Positions 39,565 through 53,463 of a stretch of DNA of 64,000 nt are shown here, piece by piece; position 1 is the stretch's first letter; every line of letters starts with the position of its first letter. The stretch comes from Gymnothorax reevesii (lineage: Eukaryota > Chordata > Actinopteri > Anguilliformes > Muraenidae): NCBI GenBank assembly GCA_029721435.1, contig CM056584.1, forward strand, positions 8,824,395-8,888,394, in the 5' to 3' direction. Position numbers and translations under genes: made by a program. The notes below the pieces were generated by a model. That model searched no databases and was not told where the DNA came from. It was given only the letters and a program-made list of their open reading frames with translations.

Positions 39565-41989
39565 GTGAGTTCTAATATCTGGTCATTTTCATACTGTATG
39601 TGTCCTCTATGATGTTAATCGGAGATCAGATGGCATTTCAGCTTCACCCTTCTTGTGTAAAATGGAAATTGAGTGACATTAATGTTTTAATACTAATGCT
39701 AACATGCTAATGCTAGCGATCTAATGTGAGTGCTAATATCTGGTCATTTTCATACTGTACGTGTCCTCTATGATGGAAGTATGGGATCAGATGGCATTTC
39801 AGCTTAACCCTGCTTGTGTAAAATAGAAATTGAGTGACGTTAATGTTTGAATGCTAATGCTAACATGCTAATGCTAGCGATCTAATGTGAGTGCTAATAT
39901 CTGGTCATTTTCATACTGTAAGTGTCCTCTATGATGTTAGTATGAGATCAGATGGCATTTCTGCTTCACCCTTCTTGTATTATAAGCAAATTGGGTAATG
40001 TTAATGTTTCAATGCTAATGCTAACATGCTGATGCTAGCGATCTAATGTGAGTGCTAATACCTGGTCATTTTCATACTGTACATGTCTTCTATGATGGGA
40101 GTATGGGATCAGATGGCATTTCAGCTTAACCCTGCTTGTGTAAAATGGAAATTGAGTGATGTTGTTTGAATGCTAATGCTAACATGCTAATGCTAGCGAT
40201 CTAATGTGAGTGCTAATACCTGGTCATTTTCATACTGTACATGTCCTCTATGGTGGGAGTATGAGATCAGATGGCTTTTCAGCTTAACCCTGCTTGTGTA
40301 AAATGGAAATTGAGTGACGTTAATGTTTGAATGCTAATGCTAACATGCTAATGCTAGCAATCTAATGTGAGTGCTAATATCTGGTCATTTTCATACTGTA
40401 CGTGTCCTCTATGATGGGAGTATGGGATCAGATGGCATTTCAGCTTAACCCTGCTTGTGTAAAATAGAAATTCAATGATGTTAATGTTTGAATGCTAATG
40501 CTAACATGCTAATGCTAGCGATCTTATGTGAGTTCTAATATCAGGTCATTTTCATACTGTAAGTGTCCTCTATGATGTTAGTATGAGATCAGATGGCATT
40601 TCTCCTTCACCCTTCTTGTATTATGAGCAAATTGAGTAATGTTAATGTTTCAATGCTAATGCTAACATGCTGATGCTAACATGCTAATGCTAGCGATCTA
40701 ATGTGAGTGCTAATAGTTGGTCATTTTCATACTGTACGTGTCCTCTATGATGTTAATTGGAGATCAGATGGCATTTCAGCTTAACCCTTCTTGTATAATA
40801 AAAAATTGAGTAATGTTAATGTTTAAAAGCTAATGCTAATATGCTAATGCTAGTGATCTAATGTGAGTTCTAATATCTGGTCATTTTCATACTATACGTG
40901 TCCTCTATAATGTTAATAGGAGATCAGATGGCATTTCAGCTTAACCCTTCTTGTGTAAAATGGAAATTGTGTGACATTAATGTTTTAATACTAATGCTAA
41001 CATGCTAATGCTAGCGATCTAATGTGAGTGCTAATATCTGGTCATTTTCATACTGTATGTGTCCTCTATGATGTTAATAGGAGATCAGATGGCATTTCAG
41101 CTTAACCCTGCTTGTGTAAAATGGAAATTTAGTGACGTTAATGTTTGAATGCTAATGCTAACATGCTAATGTTAGCGATCTAATGTGAGTGCTAATATCT
41201 GGTCATTTTCATACTTTACGTGTCCTCTATGATGTTAATAGGAGATCAGATGGCATTTCAGCTTAACCCTGCTTGTGTAAAATGGAAATTTAGTGACGTT
41301 AATGTTTGAATGCTAATGCTAACATGCTAATGCTAGCGATCTAATGTGAGTGCTAATATCTGGTCATTTTCATACTGTACGTGTCCTCTATGATGGGAGT
41401 ATGGGATCAGATGGCATTTCAGCTTAACCCTGTTTGTGTAAAATGGAAATTGAGTGACGTTAATGTTTGAATGCTAATGCTAACATGCTAATGCTAGCTA
41501 TCTAATGTGAGTTCTAATATCTGGTCATTTTCATACTATACGTGTCCTCTTTGATGTTAATAGGAGATCAGATGGCATTTCAGCTTAACCCTTCTTGTTT
41601 AAAATGGAAATTGAGTGATTTTAATGTTTAAATGCTAGTGCTAACATGCTTAAGCTAGCGATCTAATGTGAGTGCTAATACCTGGTCATTTTCATACTGT
41701 ACGTGTCCTCTATGATGAGAATATGGGATCAGATGGCATTTCAGCTTAACCCTGTTTGTGTAAAATGGAAATTGAGTGAAGTTAATGTTTAAATGCTAAT
41801 GCTAACATGCTAATGCTAGCGATCTAATGTGAGTGCTAATATCTGGTCATTTTCATACTGTACATGTCCTCTATGATGTTAATAGGAGATCAGATGGCAT
41901 TTCAGCTTTACCCTTCTTGTATAATAAAAAAATTGAGTAATGTTAATGTTTAAATGCTAAAGCTAACATGCTAATGCTAGCGATCTAAT
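39565..41989 (+). repeat. HOR unit C (15 monomers)
   Basis: Complete 2,425-bp C unit lying 7,430 bp after the one at 32,135. It shares TTGTTTAAAATGG and GCTTAAGCTAGC, but has the normal AATGCTAACATG where the earlier copy has AATACTAACATG. Confidence 0.92.
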
Positions 41990-44089
41990 GTGAGTTCTAA
42001 TATCTGGTCATTTTCATACTGTATGTGTCCTCTATGATATTAATCGGAGATCAGATGGCATTTCAGCTTCACCCTTCTTGTGTAAAATGGAAATTGAGTG
42101 ACATTAATGTTTTAATACTCATGCTTACATGCTAATGCTAGCGATCTAATGTGAGTGCTAATATCTGGTCATTTTCATACTGTACGTGTCCTCTATGATG
42201 GGAGTATGGGATCAGATGGCATTTCAGCTTAACCCTGCTTGTGTAAAATAGAAATTGAGTGACGTTAATGTTCGAATGCTAATGCTAACATGCTAATGCT
42301 AGCGATCAAATGTGAGTGCTAATATCTGGTCATTTTCATACTGTAAGTGTCCTCGATGATGTTAGTATGAGATCAGATGGCATTTCTGCTTCACCCTTCT
42401 TGTATTATAAGCAAATTGGGTAATGTTAATGTTTCAATGCTAATGCTAACATGCTGATGCTAACATGCTAATGCTAGCAATCTAATGTGAGTGCTAATAC
42501 CTGGTCATTATCATACTGTACATGTCTTCTATGATGGGAGTATGGGATCAGATGGCATTTCAGCTTAACCCTGCTTGTGTAAAATGGAAATTGAGTGACG
42601 TTGTTTGAATGCTAATGCTAACATGCTAATGCTAGCGATCTAATGTGAGTGCTAATACCTGGTCATTTTCATACTGTAGATGTCCTCTATGATGGGAGTA
42701 TGAGATCAGATGGCTTTTCTGCTTAACCTTGCTTGTGTAAAATGGAAATTGAGTGACGTTAATGTTTGAATGCTAATGCTAACATGCTAATGCTAGCGAT
42801 CTAATGTGAGTTCTAATATCTGGTCATTTTCATACCATACGTGTCCTTTATGATTTTAATAGGAGATCAGATGGCATTTCAGCTTAACCCTGCTTGTGTA
42901 CAATGGAAATTTAGTGACGTTAATGTTTGAATGCTAATGCTAACATGCTAATGCTAGCGATCTAATGTGAGTGCTAATATCTGGTCATTTTCATACTACA
43001 CGTATCCTCTATGATGTTCGTAGGAGATCAGATGGCATTTCAGCTTAACCCTTCTTGTTTAAAATGGAAATTGAGTTATGTTAATGTTTAAATGCTAATG
43101 CTAACATGCTAATGCTAGCGCTCTAATGTGAATGCTAATATGTGGTCATTTTTATACAGTACGTGTCCTCTATGATGTTAATAGGAGATCAGATGGCATT
43201 TCAGCTTAACCCTGCTTGTGTAAAATGGAAATTTAGTGACGTTAATGTTTGAATGCTAATGCTAACATGCTAATGCTAGCGATCTAATGTGAGTGCTAAT
43301 ATCTGGTCATTTTCATACTATACGTGTCCTTTATGATGTTAATAGGAGATCAGATGGCATTTCAGCTTAACCCTTGTGTAAAATGGAAATTGAGTGATGT
43401 TAATGTTTAAATGCTAATGCTAACATGCTAATGCTAGCGCTCTAATGTGAGTGCTAATATCTGGTCATTTTCATACTGTACATGTCCTCTATGATGGGAG
43501 TATGAGATCAGATGGCTTTTCAGCTTAACCCTGCTTGTGTAAAATGGAAATTTAATGACGTTCATGTTTGAATGCTAATGCTAAAATGCTAATGCTAGCG
43601 ATCTAATGTGAGTGCTAATATCTGGTCATTTTCATACTATACGTGTCCTCTATGATGTTAATAGGAGATCAGATGGCATTTCAGCTTAACCCTTCTTGTG
43701 TAAAATGGAAATTGAGTGATGTTAATGTTTAAATGCTAATGCTAACATGCTAAAGCTAGCAATCTAATGTGAGTGCTAATACCTGGTCATTTTCATACTG
43801 TACGTGTCCTCTATGATGGGAATATGGGATCAGATGGCATTTCAGCTTAACCCTGTTTGTGTAAAATGAAAATTGAGTGAAGTTAATGTTTAAATGCTAA
43901 TGCTAACATGCTAATGCTAGCGATCTAATGTGAGTTCTAATATCTGGTCATTTTCATACTGTATGTGTCCTCTATGATGTTAATAGGAGATCAGATGGCA
44001 TTTCAGCTTAACCCTTCTTGTATAATAAAAAAATTGAGTAATGTTAATGTTTAAATGCTAAAGCTAACATCTAATGCTAGCGATCTAAT
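41990..44089 (+). repeat. Shortened A unit, second copy (13 monomers)
   Basis: Same 13-monomer structure as 34,560-36,659, with the same GTAGATGTCC in type 5, the same type 11/12 fusion (43,608) and the same lost G (AACATCTAATGC, about 44,070). These shared rare changes show descent by block duplication rather than independent loss. Confidence 0.93.
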
Positions 44090-46514
44090 GTGAGTTCTAA
44101 TATCTGGTCATTTTCATACTGTATGTGTCCTCTATGATGTTAATCGGAGATCAGATGGCATTTCAGCTTCACCCTTCTTGTGTAAAATGGAAATTGAGTG
44201 ACATTAATGTTTTAATACTAATGCTAACATGCTAATGCTAGCGATCTAATGTGAGTGCTAATATCTGGTCATTTTCATACTGTACGTGTCCTCTATGATG
44301 GAAGTATGGGATCAGATGGCATTTCAGCTTAACCCTGCTTGTGTAAAAAAGAAATTGAGTGACGTTAATGTTTGAATGCTAATGCTAACATGCTAATGCT
44401 AGTGATCTAATGTGAGTGCTAATATCTGGTCATTTTCATACTGTAAGTGTCCTCTATGATGTTAGTATGAGATCAGATGGCATTTCTGCTTCACCCTTCT
44501 TGTATTATAAGCAAATTGGGTAATGTTAATGTTTCAATGCTAATGCTAACATGCTGATGCTAGCGATCTAATGTGAGTACTAATACCTGGTCATTTTCAT
44601 ACTGTACATGTCTTCTATGATGGGAGTATGGGATCAGATGGCATTTCAGCTTAACCCTGCTTGTGTAAAATGGAAATTGAGTGATGTTGTTTGAATGCTA
44701 ATGCTAACATGCTAATGCTAGCGATCTAATGTGAGTGCTAATACCTGGTCATTTTCATACTGTACATGTCCTCTATGGTGGGAGTATGAGATCAGATGGC
44801 TTTTCAGCTTAACCCTGCTTGTGTAAAATGGAAATTGAGTGACGTTAATGTTTGAATGCTAATGCTAACATGCTAATGCTAGCAATCTAATGTGAGTGCT
44901 AATATCTGGTCATTTTCATACTGTACGTGTCCTCTATGATGGGAGTATGGGATCAGATGGCATTTCAGCTTAACCCTGCTTGTGTAAAATAGAAATTGAA
45001 TGATGTTAATGTTTGAATGCTAATGCTAACATGCTAATGCTAGCGATCTTATGTGAGTTCTAATATCAGGTCATTTTCATACTGTAAGTGTCCTCTATGA
45101 TGTTAGTATGAGATCAGATGGCATTTCTCCTTCACCCTTCTTGTATTATGAGCAAATTGAGTAATGTTAATGTTTCAATGCTAATGCTAACATGCTGATG
45201 CTAACATGCTAATGCTAGCGATCTAATGTGAGTGCTAATAGTTGGTCATTTTCATACTGTACGTGTCCTCTATGATGTTAATTGGAGATCAGATGGCATT
45301 TCAGCTTAACCCTTCTTGTATAATAAAAAATTGAGTAATGTTAATGTTTAAAAGCTAATGCTAATATGCTAATGCTAGTGATCTAATGTGAGTTCTAATA
45401 TCTGGTCATTTTCATACTATACGTGTCCTCTATAATGTTAATAGGAGATCAGATGGCATTTCAGCTTAACCCTTCTTGTGTAAAATGGAAATTGTGTGAC
45501 ATTAATGTTTTAATACTAATGCTAACATGCTAATGCTAGCGATCTAATGTGAGTGCTAATATCTGGTCATTTTCATACTGTATGTGTCCTCTATGATGTT
45601 AATAGGAGATCAGATGGCATTTCAGCTTAACCCTGCTTGTGTAAAATGGAAATTTAGTGACGTTAATGTTTGAATGCTAATGCTAACATGCTAATGTTAG
45701 CGATCTAATGTGAGTGCTAATATCTGGTCATTTTCATACTTTACGTGTCCTCTATGATGTTAATAGGAGATCAGATGGCATTTCAGCTTAACCCTGCTTG
45801 TGTAAAATGGAAATTTAGTGACGTTAATGTTTGAATGCTAATGCTAACATGCTAATGCTAGCGATCTAATGTGAGTGCTAAAATCTGGTCATTTTCATAC
45901 TGTACGTGTCCTCTATGATGGGAGTATGGGATCAGATGGCATTTCAGCTTAACCCTGTTTGTGTAAAATGGAAATTGAGTGACGTTAATGTTTGAATGCT
46001 AATGCTAACATGCTAATGCTAGCTATCTAATGTGAGTTCTAATATCTGGTCATTTTCATACTATACGTGTCCTCTTTGATGTTAATAGGAGATCAGATGG
46101 CATTTCAGCTTAACCCTTCTTGTTTAAACTGGAAATTGAGTGATTTTAATGTTTAAATGCTAGTGCTAACATGCTAAAGCTAGCGATCTAATGTGAGTGC
46201 TAATACCTGGTCATTTTCATACTGTACGTGTCCTCTATGATGAGAATATGGGATCAGATGGCATTTCAGCTTAACCCTGTTTGTGTAAAATGGAAATTGA
46301 GTGAAGTTAATGTTTAAATGCTAATGCTAACATGCTAATGCTAGCGATCTAATGTGAGTGCTAATATCTGGTCATTTTCATACTGTACATGTCCTCTATG
46401 ATGTTAATAGGAGATCAGATGGCATTTCAGCTTTACCCTTCTTGTATAATAAAAAAATTGAGTAATGTTAATGTTTAAATGCTAAAGCTAACATGCTAAT
46501 GCTAGCGATCTAAT
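44090..46514 (+). repeat. HOR unit C (15 monomers)
   Basis: Complete C unit. Its first four monomers share GTAAAAAAGAAATTG, CTAGTGATC and GTGAGTACTAAT with the unit at 36,660, because they lie inside the second copy of the 7,430-bp duplication. From C5 on it is an ordinary C unit, with CTAAAATCTGGTC as a private change in C12. Confidence 0.92.
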
Positions 46515-48776
46515 GTGAGTTCTAATATCTGGTCATTTTCATACTGTATGTGTCCTCTATGATATTAATCGGAGATCAGATGGCATTTCAGCTTCACCCT
46601 TCTTGTGTAAAATGGAAATTGAGTGACATTAATGTTTTAATACTCATGCTTACATGCTAATGCTAGCGATCTAATGTGAGTGCTAATATCTGGTCATTTT
46701 CATACTGTACGTGTCCTCTATGATGGGAGTATGGGATCAGATGGCATTTCAGCTTAACCCTGCTTGTGTAAAATAGAAATTGAGTGACGTTAATGTTCGA
46801 ATGCTAATGCTAACATGCTAATGCTAGCGATCAAATGTGAGTGCTAATATCTGGTCATTTTCATACTGTAAGTGTCCTCGATGATGTTAGTATGAGATCA
46901 GATGGCATTTCTGCTTCACCCTTCTTGTATTATAAGCAAATTGGGTAATGTTAATGTTTCAATGCTAATGCTTACATGCTGATGCTAACATGCTAATGCT
47001 AGCAATCTAATGTGAGTGCTAATACCTGGTCATTATCATACTGTACATGTCTTCTATGATGGGAGTATGGGATCAGATGGCATTTCAGCTTAACCCTGCT
47101 TGTGTAAAATGGAAATTGAGTGACGTTGTTTGAATGCTAATGCTAACATGCTAATGCTAGCGATCTAATGTGAGTGCTAATACCTGGTCATTTTCATACT
47201 GTACATGTCCTCTATGATGGGAGTATGAGATCAGATGGCTTTTCTGCTTAACCTTGCTTGTGTAAAATGGAAATTGAGTGACGTTAATGTTTGAATGCTA
47301 ATGCTAACATGCTAATGCTAGCGATCTAATGTGAGTTCTAATATCTGGTCATTTTCATACCATACGTGTCCTTTATGATTTTAATAGGAGATCAGATGGC
47401 ATTTCAGCTTAACCCTGCTTGTGTACAATGGAAATTTAGTGACGTTAATGTTTGAATGCTAATGCTAACATGCTAATGCTAGCGATCTAATGTGAGTGCT
47501 AATATCTGGTCATTTTCATACTACACGTATCCTCTATGATGTTCGTAGGAGATCAGATGGCATTTCAGCTTAACCCTTCTTGTTTAAAATGGAAATTGAG
47601 TTATGTTAATGTTTAAATGCTAATGCTAACATGCTAATGCTAGCGCTCTAATGTGAATGCTAATATGTGGTCATTTTTATACAGTACGTGTCCTCTATGA
47701 TGTTAATAGGAGATCAGATGGCATTTCAGCTTAACCCTGCTTGTGTAAAATGGAAATTTAGTGACGTTAATGTTTGAATGCTAATGCTAACATGCTAATG
47801 CTAGCGATCTAATGTGAGTGCTAATATCTGGTCATTTTCATACTATACGTGTCCTTTATGATGTTAATAGGAGATCAGATGGCATTTCAGCTTAACCCTT
47901 GTGTAAAATGGAAATTGAGTGATGTTAATGTTTAAATGCTAATGCTAACATGCTAATGCTAGCGCTCTAATGTGAGTGCTAATATCTGGTCATTTTCATA
48001 CTGTACATGTCCTCTATGATGGGAGTATGAGATCAGATGGCTTTTCAGCTTAACCCTGCTTGTGTAAAATGGAAATTTAATGACGTTCATGTTTGAATGC
48101 TAATGCTAAAATGCTAATGCTAGCGATCTAATGTGAGTGCTAATATCTGGTCATTTTCATTCTATACGTGTCCTCTATGATGTTAATAGGAGATCAGATG
48201 GCATTTCAGCTTAACCCTTCTTGTGTAAAATGGAAATTGAGTGATGTTAATGTTTAAATGCTAATGCTAAAATGCTAATGCTAGCTATCTAATGTGAGTT
48301 CTAATATCTGGTCATTTTCATACTATACGTGTCCTCTTTGATGTTAATAGGAGATCAGATGGCATTTCAGCTTAACCCTTCTTGTTTCAAATGGAAATTG
48401 AGTGATTTTAATGTTTAAATGCTAATGCTAACATGCTAAAGCTAGCAATCTAATGTGAGTGCTAATACCTGGTCATTTTCATACTGTACGTGTCCTCTAT
48501 GATGGGAATATGGGATCAGATGGCATTTCAGCTTAACCCTGTTTGTGTAAAATGAAAATTGAGTGAAGTTAATGTTTAAATGCTAATGCTAACATGCTAA
48601 TGCTAGCGATCTAATGTGAGTTCTAATATCTGGTCATTTTCATACTGTATGTGTCCTCTATGATGTTAATAGGAGATCAGATGGCATTTCAGCTTAACCC
48701 TTCTTGTATAATAAAAAAATTGAGTAATGTTAATGTTTAAATGCTAAAGCTAACATGCTAATGCTAGCGATCTAAT
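46515..48776 (+). repeat. HOR unit A (A1-12 + B13-14)
   Basis: Full 2,262-bp unit of the middle-region form. Private marks: GCTTACATGCTGATGC in type 3 (about 46,971) and TCATTCTATACG in type 11 (about 48,158); the second is otherwise seen in B type 11. Confidence 0.92.
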
Positions 48777-51201
48777 GTGAGTTCTAATATCTGGTCATTT
48801 TCATACTGTATGTGTCCTCTATGATGTTAATCGGAGATCAGATGGCATTTCAGCTTCACCCTTCTTGTGTAAAATGGAAATTGAGTGACATTAATGTTTT
48901 AATACTAATGCTAACATGCTAATGCTAGCGATCTAATGTGAGTGCTAATATCTGGTCATTTTCATACTGTACGTGTCCTCCATGATGGAAGTATGGGATC
49001 AGATGGCATTTCAGCTTAACCCTGCTTGAGTAAAATAGAAATTGAGTGACGTTAATGTTTGAATGCTAATGCTAACATGCTAATGCTAGCGATCTAATGT
49101 GAGTGCTAATATCTGGTCATTTTCATACTGTAAGTGTCCTCTATGATGTTAGTATGAGATCAGATGGCATTTCTGCTTCACCCTTCTTGTATTATAAGCA
49201 AATTGGGTAATGTTAATGTTTCAATGCTAATGCTAACATGCTGATGCTAGCGATCTAATGTGAGTGCTAATACCTGGTCATTTTCATACTGTACATGTCT
49301 TCTATGATGGGAGTATGGGATCAGATGGCATTTCAGCTTAACCCTGCTTGTGTAAAATGGAAATTGAGTGATGTTGTTTGAATGCTAATGCTAACATGCT
49401 AATGCTAGCGATCTAATGTGAGTGCTAATACCTGGTCATTTTCATACTGTACATGTCCTCTATGGTGGGAGTATGAGATCAGATGGCTTTTCAGCTTAAC
49501 CCTGCTTGTGTAAAATGGAAATTGAGTGACGTTAATGTTTGAATGCTAATGCTAACATGCTAATGCTAGGAATCTAATGTGAGTGCTAATATCTGGTCAT
49601 TTTCATACTGTACGTGTCCTCTATGATGGGAGTATGGGATCAGATGGCATTTCAGCTTAACCCTGCTTGTGTAAAATAGAAATTGAATGATGTTAATGTT
49701 TGAATGCTAATGCTAACATGCTAATGCTAGCGATCTTATGTGAGTTCTAATATCAGGTCATTTTCATACTGTAAGTGTCCTCTTTGATGTTAGTATGAGA
49801 TCAGATGGCATTTCTCCTTCACCCTTCTTGTATTATGAGCAAATTGAGTAATGTTAATGTTTCAATGCTAATGCTAACATGCTGATGCTAACATGCTAAT
49901 GCTAGCGATCTAATGTGAATGCTAATAGTTGGTCATTTTCATACTGTACGTGTCCTCTATGATGTTAATTGGAGATCAGATGGCATTTCAGCTTAACCCT
50001 TCTTGTATAATAAAAAATTGAGTAATGTTAATGTTTAAAAGCTAATGCTAATATGCTAATGCTAGTGATCTAATGTGAGTTCTAATATCTGGTCATTTTC
50101 ATACTATACGTGTCCTCTATAATGTTAATAGGAGATCAGATGGCATTTCAGCTTAACCCTTCTTGTGTAAAATGGAAATTGTGTGACATTAATGTTTTAA
50201 TACTAATGCTAACATGCTAATGCTAGCGATCTAATGTGAGTGCTAATATCTGGTCATTTTCATACTGTATGTGTCCTCTATGATGTTAATAGGAGATCAG
50301 ATGGCATTTCAGCTTAACCCTGCTTGTGTAAAATGGAAATTTAGTGACGTTAATGTTTGAATGCTAATGCTAACATGCTAATGTTAGCGATCTAATGTGA
50401 GTGCTAATATCTGGTCATTTTCATACTTTACGTGTCCTCTATGATGTTAATAGGAGATCAGATGGCATTTCAGCTTAACCCTGCTTGTGTAAAATGGAAA
50501 TTTAGTGACGTTAATGTTTGAATGCTAATGCTAACATGCTAATGCTAGCGATCTAATGTGAGTGCTAATATCTGGTCATTTTCATACTGTACGTGTCCTC
50601 TATGATGGGAGTATGGGATCAGATGGCATTTCAGCTTAACCCTGTTTGTGTAAAATGGAAATTGAGTGACGTTAATGTTTGAATGCTAATGCTAACATGC
50701 TAATGCTAGCTATCTAATGTGAGTTCTAATATCTGGTCATTTTCATACTATACGTGTCCTCTTTGATGTTAATAGGAGATCAGATGGCATTTCAGCTTAA
50801 CCCTTCTTGTTTAAACTGGAAATTGAGTGATTTTAATGTTTAAATGCTAGTGCTAACATGCTTAAGCTAGCGATCTAATGTGAGTGCTAATACCTGGTCA
50901 TTTTCATACTGTACGTGTCCTCTATGATGAGAATATGGGATCAGATGGCATTTCAGCTTAACCCTGTTTGTGTAAAATGGAAATTGAGTGAAGTTAATGT
51001 TTAAATGCTAATGCTAACATGCTAATGCTAGCGATCTAATGTGAGTGCTAATATCTGGTCATTTTCATACTGTACATGTCCTCTATGATGTTAATAGGAG
51101 ATCAGATGGCATTTCAGCTTTACCCTTCTTGTATAATAAAAAAATTGAGTAATGTTAATGTTTAAATGCTAAAGCTAACATGCTAATGCTAGCGATCTAA
51201 T
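48777..51201 (+). repeat. HOR unit C (15 monomers)
   Basis: Full 2,425-bp unit. Shares CCTCTTTGATGTTAG in C7 and GTGAATGCTAATAG in C8 with the next C unit (53,464). Private changes are CCTCCATGATGG, GCTTGAGTAAAATAG and GCTAGGAATC. Confidence 0.92.
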
Positions 51202-53463
51202 GTGAGTTCTAATATCTGGTCATTTTCATACTGTATGTGTCCTCTATGATATTAATCGGAGATCAGATGGCATTTCAGCTTCACCCTTCTTGTGTAAAAT
51301 GGAAATTGAGTGACATTAATGTTTTAATACTCATGCTTACATGCTAATGCTAGCGATCTAATGTGAGTGCTAATATCTGGTCATTTTCATACTGTACGTG
51401 TCCTCTATGATGGGAGTATGGGATCAGATGGCATTTCAGCTTAACCCTGCTTGTGTAAAATAGAAATTGAGTGACGTTAATGTTCGAATGCTAATGCTAA
51501 CATGCTAATGCTAGCGATCAAATGTGAGTGCTAATATCTGGTCATTTTCATACTGTAAGTGTCCTCGATGATGTTAGTATGAGATCAGATGGCATTTCTG
51601 CTTCACCCTTCTTGTATTATAAGCAAATTGGGTAATGTTAATGTTTCAATGCTAATGCTAACATGCTGATGCTAACATGCTAATGCTAGCAATCTAATGT
51701 GAGTGCTAATACCTGGTCATTATCATACTGTACATGTCTTCTATGATGGGAGTATGGGATCAGATGGCATTTCAGCTTAACCCTGCTTGTGTAAAATGGA
51801 AATAGAGTGACGTTGTTTGAATGCTAATGCTAACATGCTAATGCTAGCGATCTAATGTGAGTGCTAATACCTGGTCATTTTCATACTGTACATGTCCTCT
51901 ATGATGGGAGTATGAGATCAGATGGCTTTTCTGCTTAACCTTGCTTGTGTAAAATGGAAATTGAGTGACGTTAATGTTTGAATGCTAATGCTAACATGCT
52001 AATGCTAGCGATCTAATGTGAGTTCTAATATCTGGTCATTTTCATACCATACGTGTCCTTTATGATTTTAATAGGAGATCAGATGGCATTTCAGCTTAAC
52101 CCTGCTTGTGTACAATGGAAATTTAGTGACGTTAATGTTTGAATGCTAATGCTAACATGCTAATGCTAGCGATCTAATGTGAGTGCTAATATCTGGTCAT
52201 TTTCATACTACACGTATCCTCTATGATGTTCGTAGGAGATCAGATGGCATTTCAGCTTAACCCTTCTTGTTTAAAATGGAAATTGAGTTATGTTAATGTT
52301 TAAATGCTAATGCTAACATGCTAATGCTAGCGCTCTAATGTGAATGCTAATATGTGGTCATTTTTATACAGTACGTGTCCTCTATGATGTTAATAGGAGA
52401 TCAGATGGCATTTCAGCTTAACCCTGCTTGTGTAAAATGGAAATTTAGTGACGTTAATGTTTGAATGCTAATGCTAACATGCTAATGCTAGCGATCTAAT
52501 GTGAGTGCTAATATCTGGTCATTTTCATACTATACGTGTCCTTTATGATGTTAATAGGAGATCAGATGGCATTTCAGCTTAACCCTTGTGTAAAATGGAA
52601 ATTGAGTGATGTTAATGTTTAAATGCTAATGCTAACATGCTAATGCTAGCGCTCTAATGTGAGTGCTAATATCTGGTCATTTTCATACTGTACATGTCCT
52701 CTATGATGGGAGTATGAGATCAGATGGCTTTTCAGCTTAACCCTGCTTGTGTAAAATGGAAATTTAATGAGGTTCATGTTTGAATGCTAATGCTAAAATG
52801 CTAATGCTAGCGATCTAATGTGAGTGCTAATATCTGGTCATTTTCATACTATACGTGTCCTCTATGATGTTAATAGGAGATCAGATGGCATTTCAGCTTA
52901 ACCCTTCTTGTGTAAAATGGAAATTGAGTGATGTTAATGTTTAAATGCTAATGCTAAAATGCTAATGCTAGCTATCTAATGTGAGTTCTAATATCTGGTC
53001 ATTTTCATACTATACGTGTCCTCTTTGATGTTAATAGGAGATCAGATGGCATTTCAGCTTAACCCTTCTTGTTTCAAATGGAAATTGAGTGATTTTAATG
53101 TTTAAATGCTAATGCTAACATGCTAAAGCTAGCAATCTAATGTGAGTGCTAATACCTGGTCATTTTCATACTGTACGTGTCCTCTATGATGGGAATATGG
53201 GATCAGATGGCATTTCAGCTTAACCCTGTTTGTGTAAAATGAAAATTGAGTGAAGTTAATGTTTAAATGCTAATGCTAACATGCTAATGCTAGCGATCTA
53301 ATGTGAGTTCTAATATCTGGTCATTTTCATACTGTATGTGTCCTCTATGATGTTAATAGGAGATCAGATGGCATTTCAGCTTAACCCTTCTTGTATAATA
53401 AAAAAATTGAGTAATGTTAATGTTTAAATGCTAAAGCTAACATGCTAATGCTAGCGATCTAAT
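51202..53463 (+). repeat. HOR unit A (A1-12 + B13-14)
   Basis: Full 2,262-bp unit, exactly 4,687 bp after the previous A. Type 11 reads TCATACTATACG. Private changes are GGAAATAGAGTG in type 4 (about 51,803) and AATGAGGTTCATG in type 10 (about 52,770). Confidence 0.92.

Larger units (their letters stand above)
29871..44758 (+). repeat. Tandem duplication, 7,430-bp period
   Basis: Copy 1 runs from about 29,890 to 37,330 and copy 2 from there to about 44,760. Each contains the remainder of an expanded C unit, a full C, the 13-monomer A and the start of another C. Matching rare marks at exactly 7,430 bp include GCTAAACCCTGC (31,246/38,676), GTAGATGTCC, AACATCTAATGC and GTAAAAAAGAAATTG. The few differences include ATATCTTGTC near the start of copy 1 and AATACTAACATG in copy 1. 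Confidence 0.88.

Noticed and set aside
29549..46514. Assembly artefact as the cause of the long duplications
   Set aside because: It cannot be excluded from sequence alone. However, copies differ by private changes (for example AATACTAACATG against AATGCTAACATG, and ATATCTTGTC) and junction monomers are proper in-register hybrids, which fits real unequal exchange better than collapsed or repeated contig ends.
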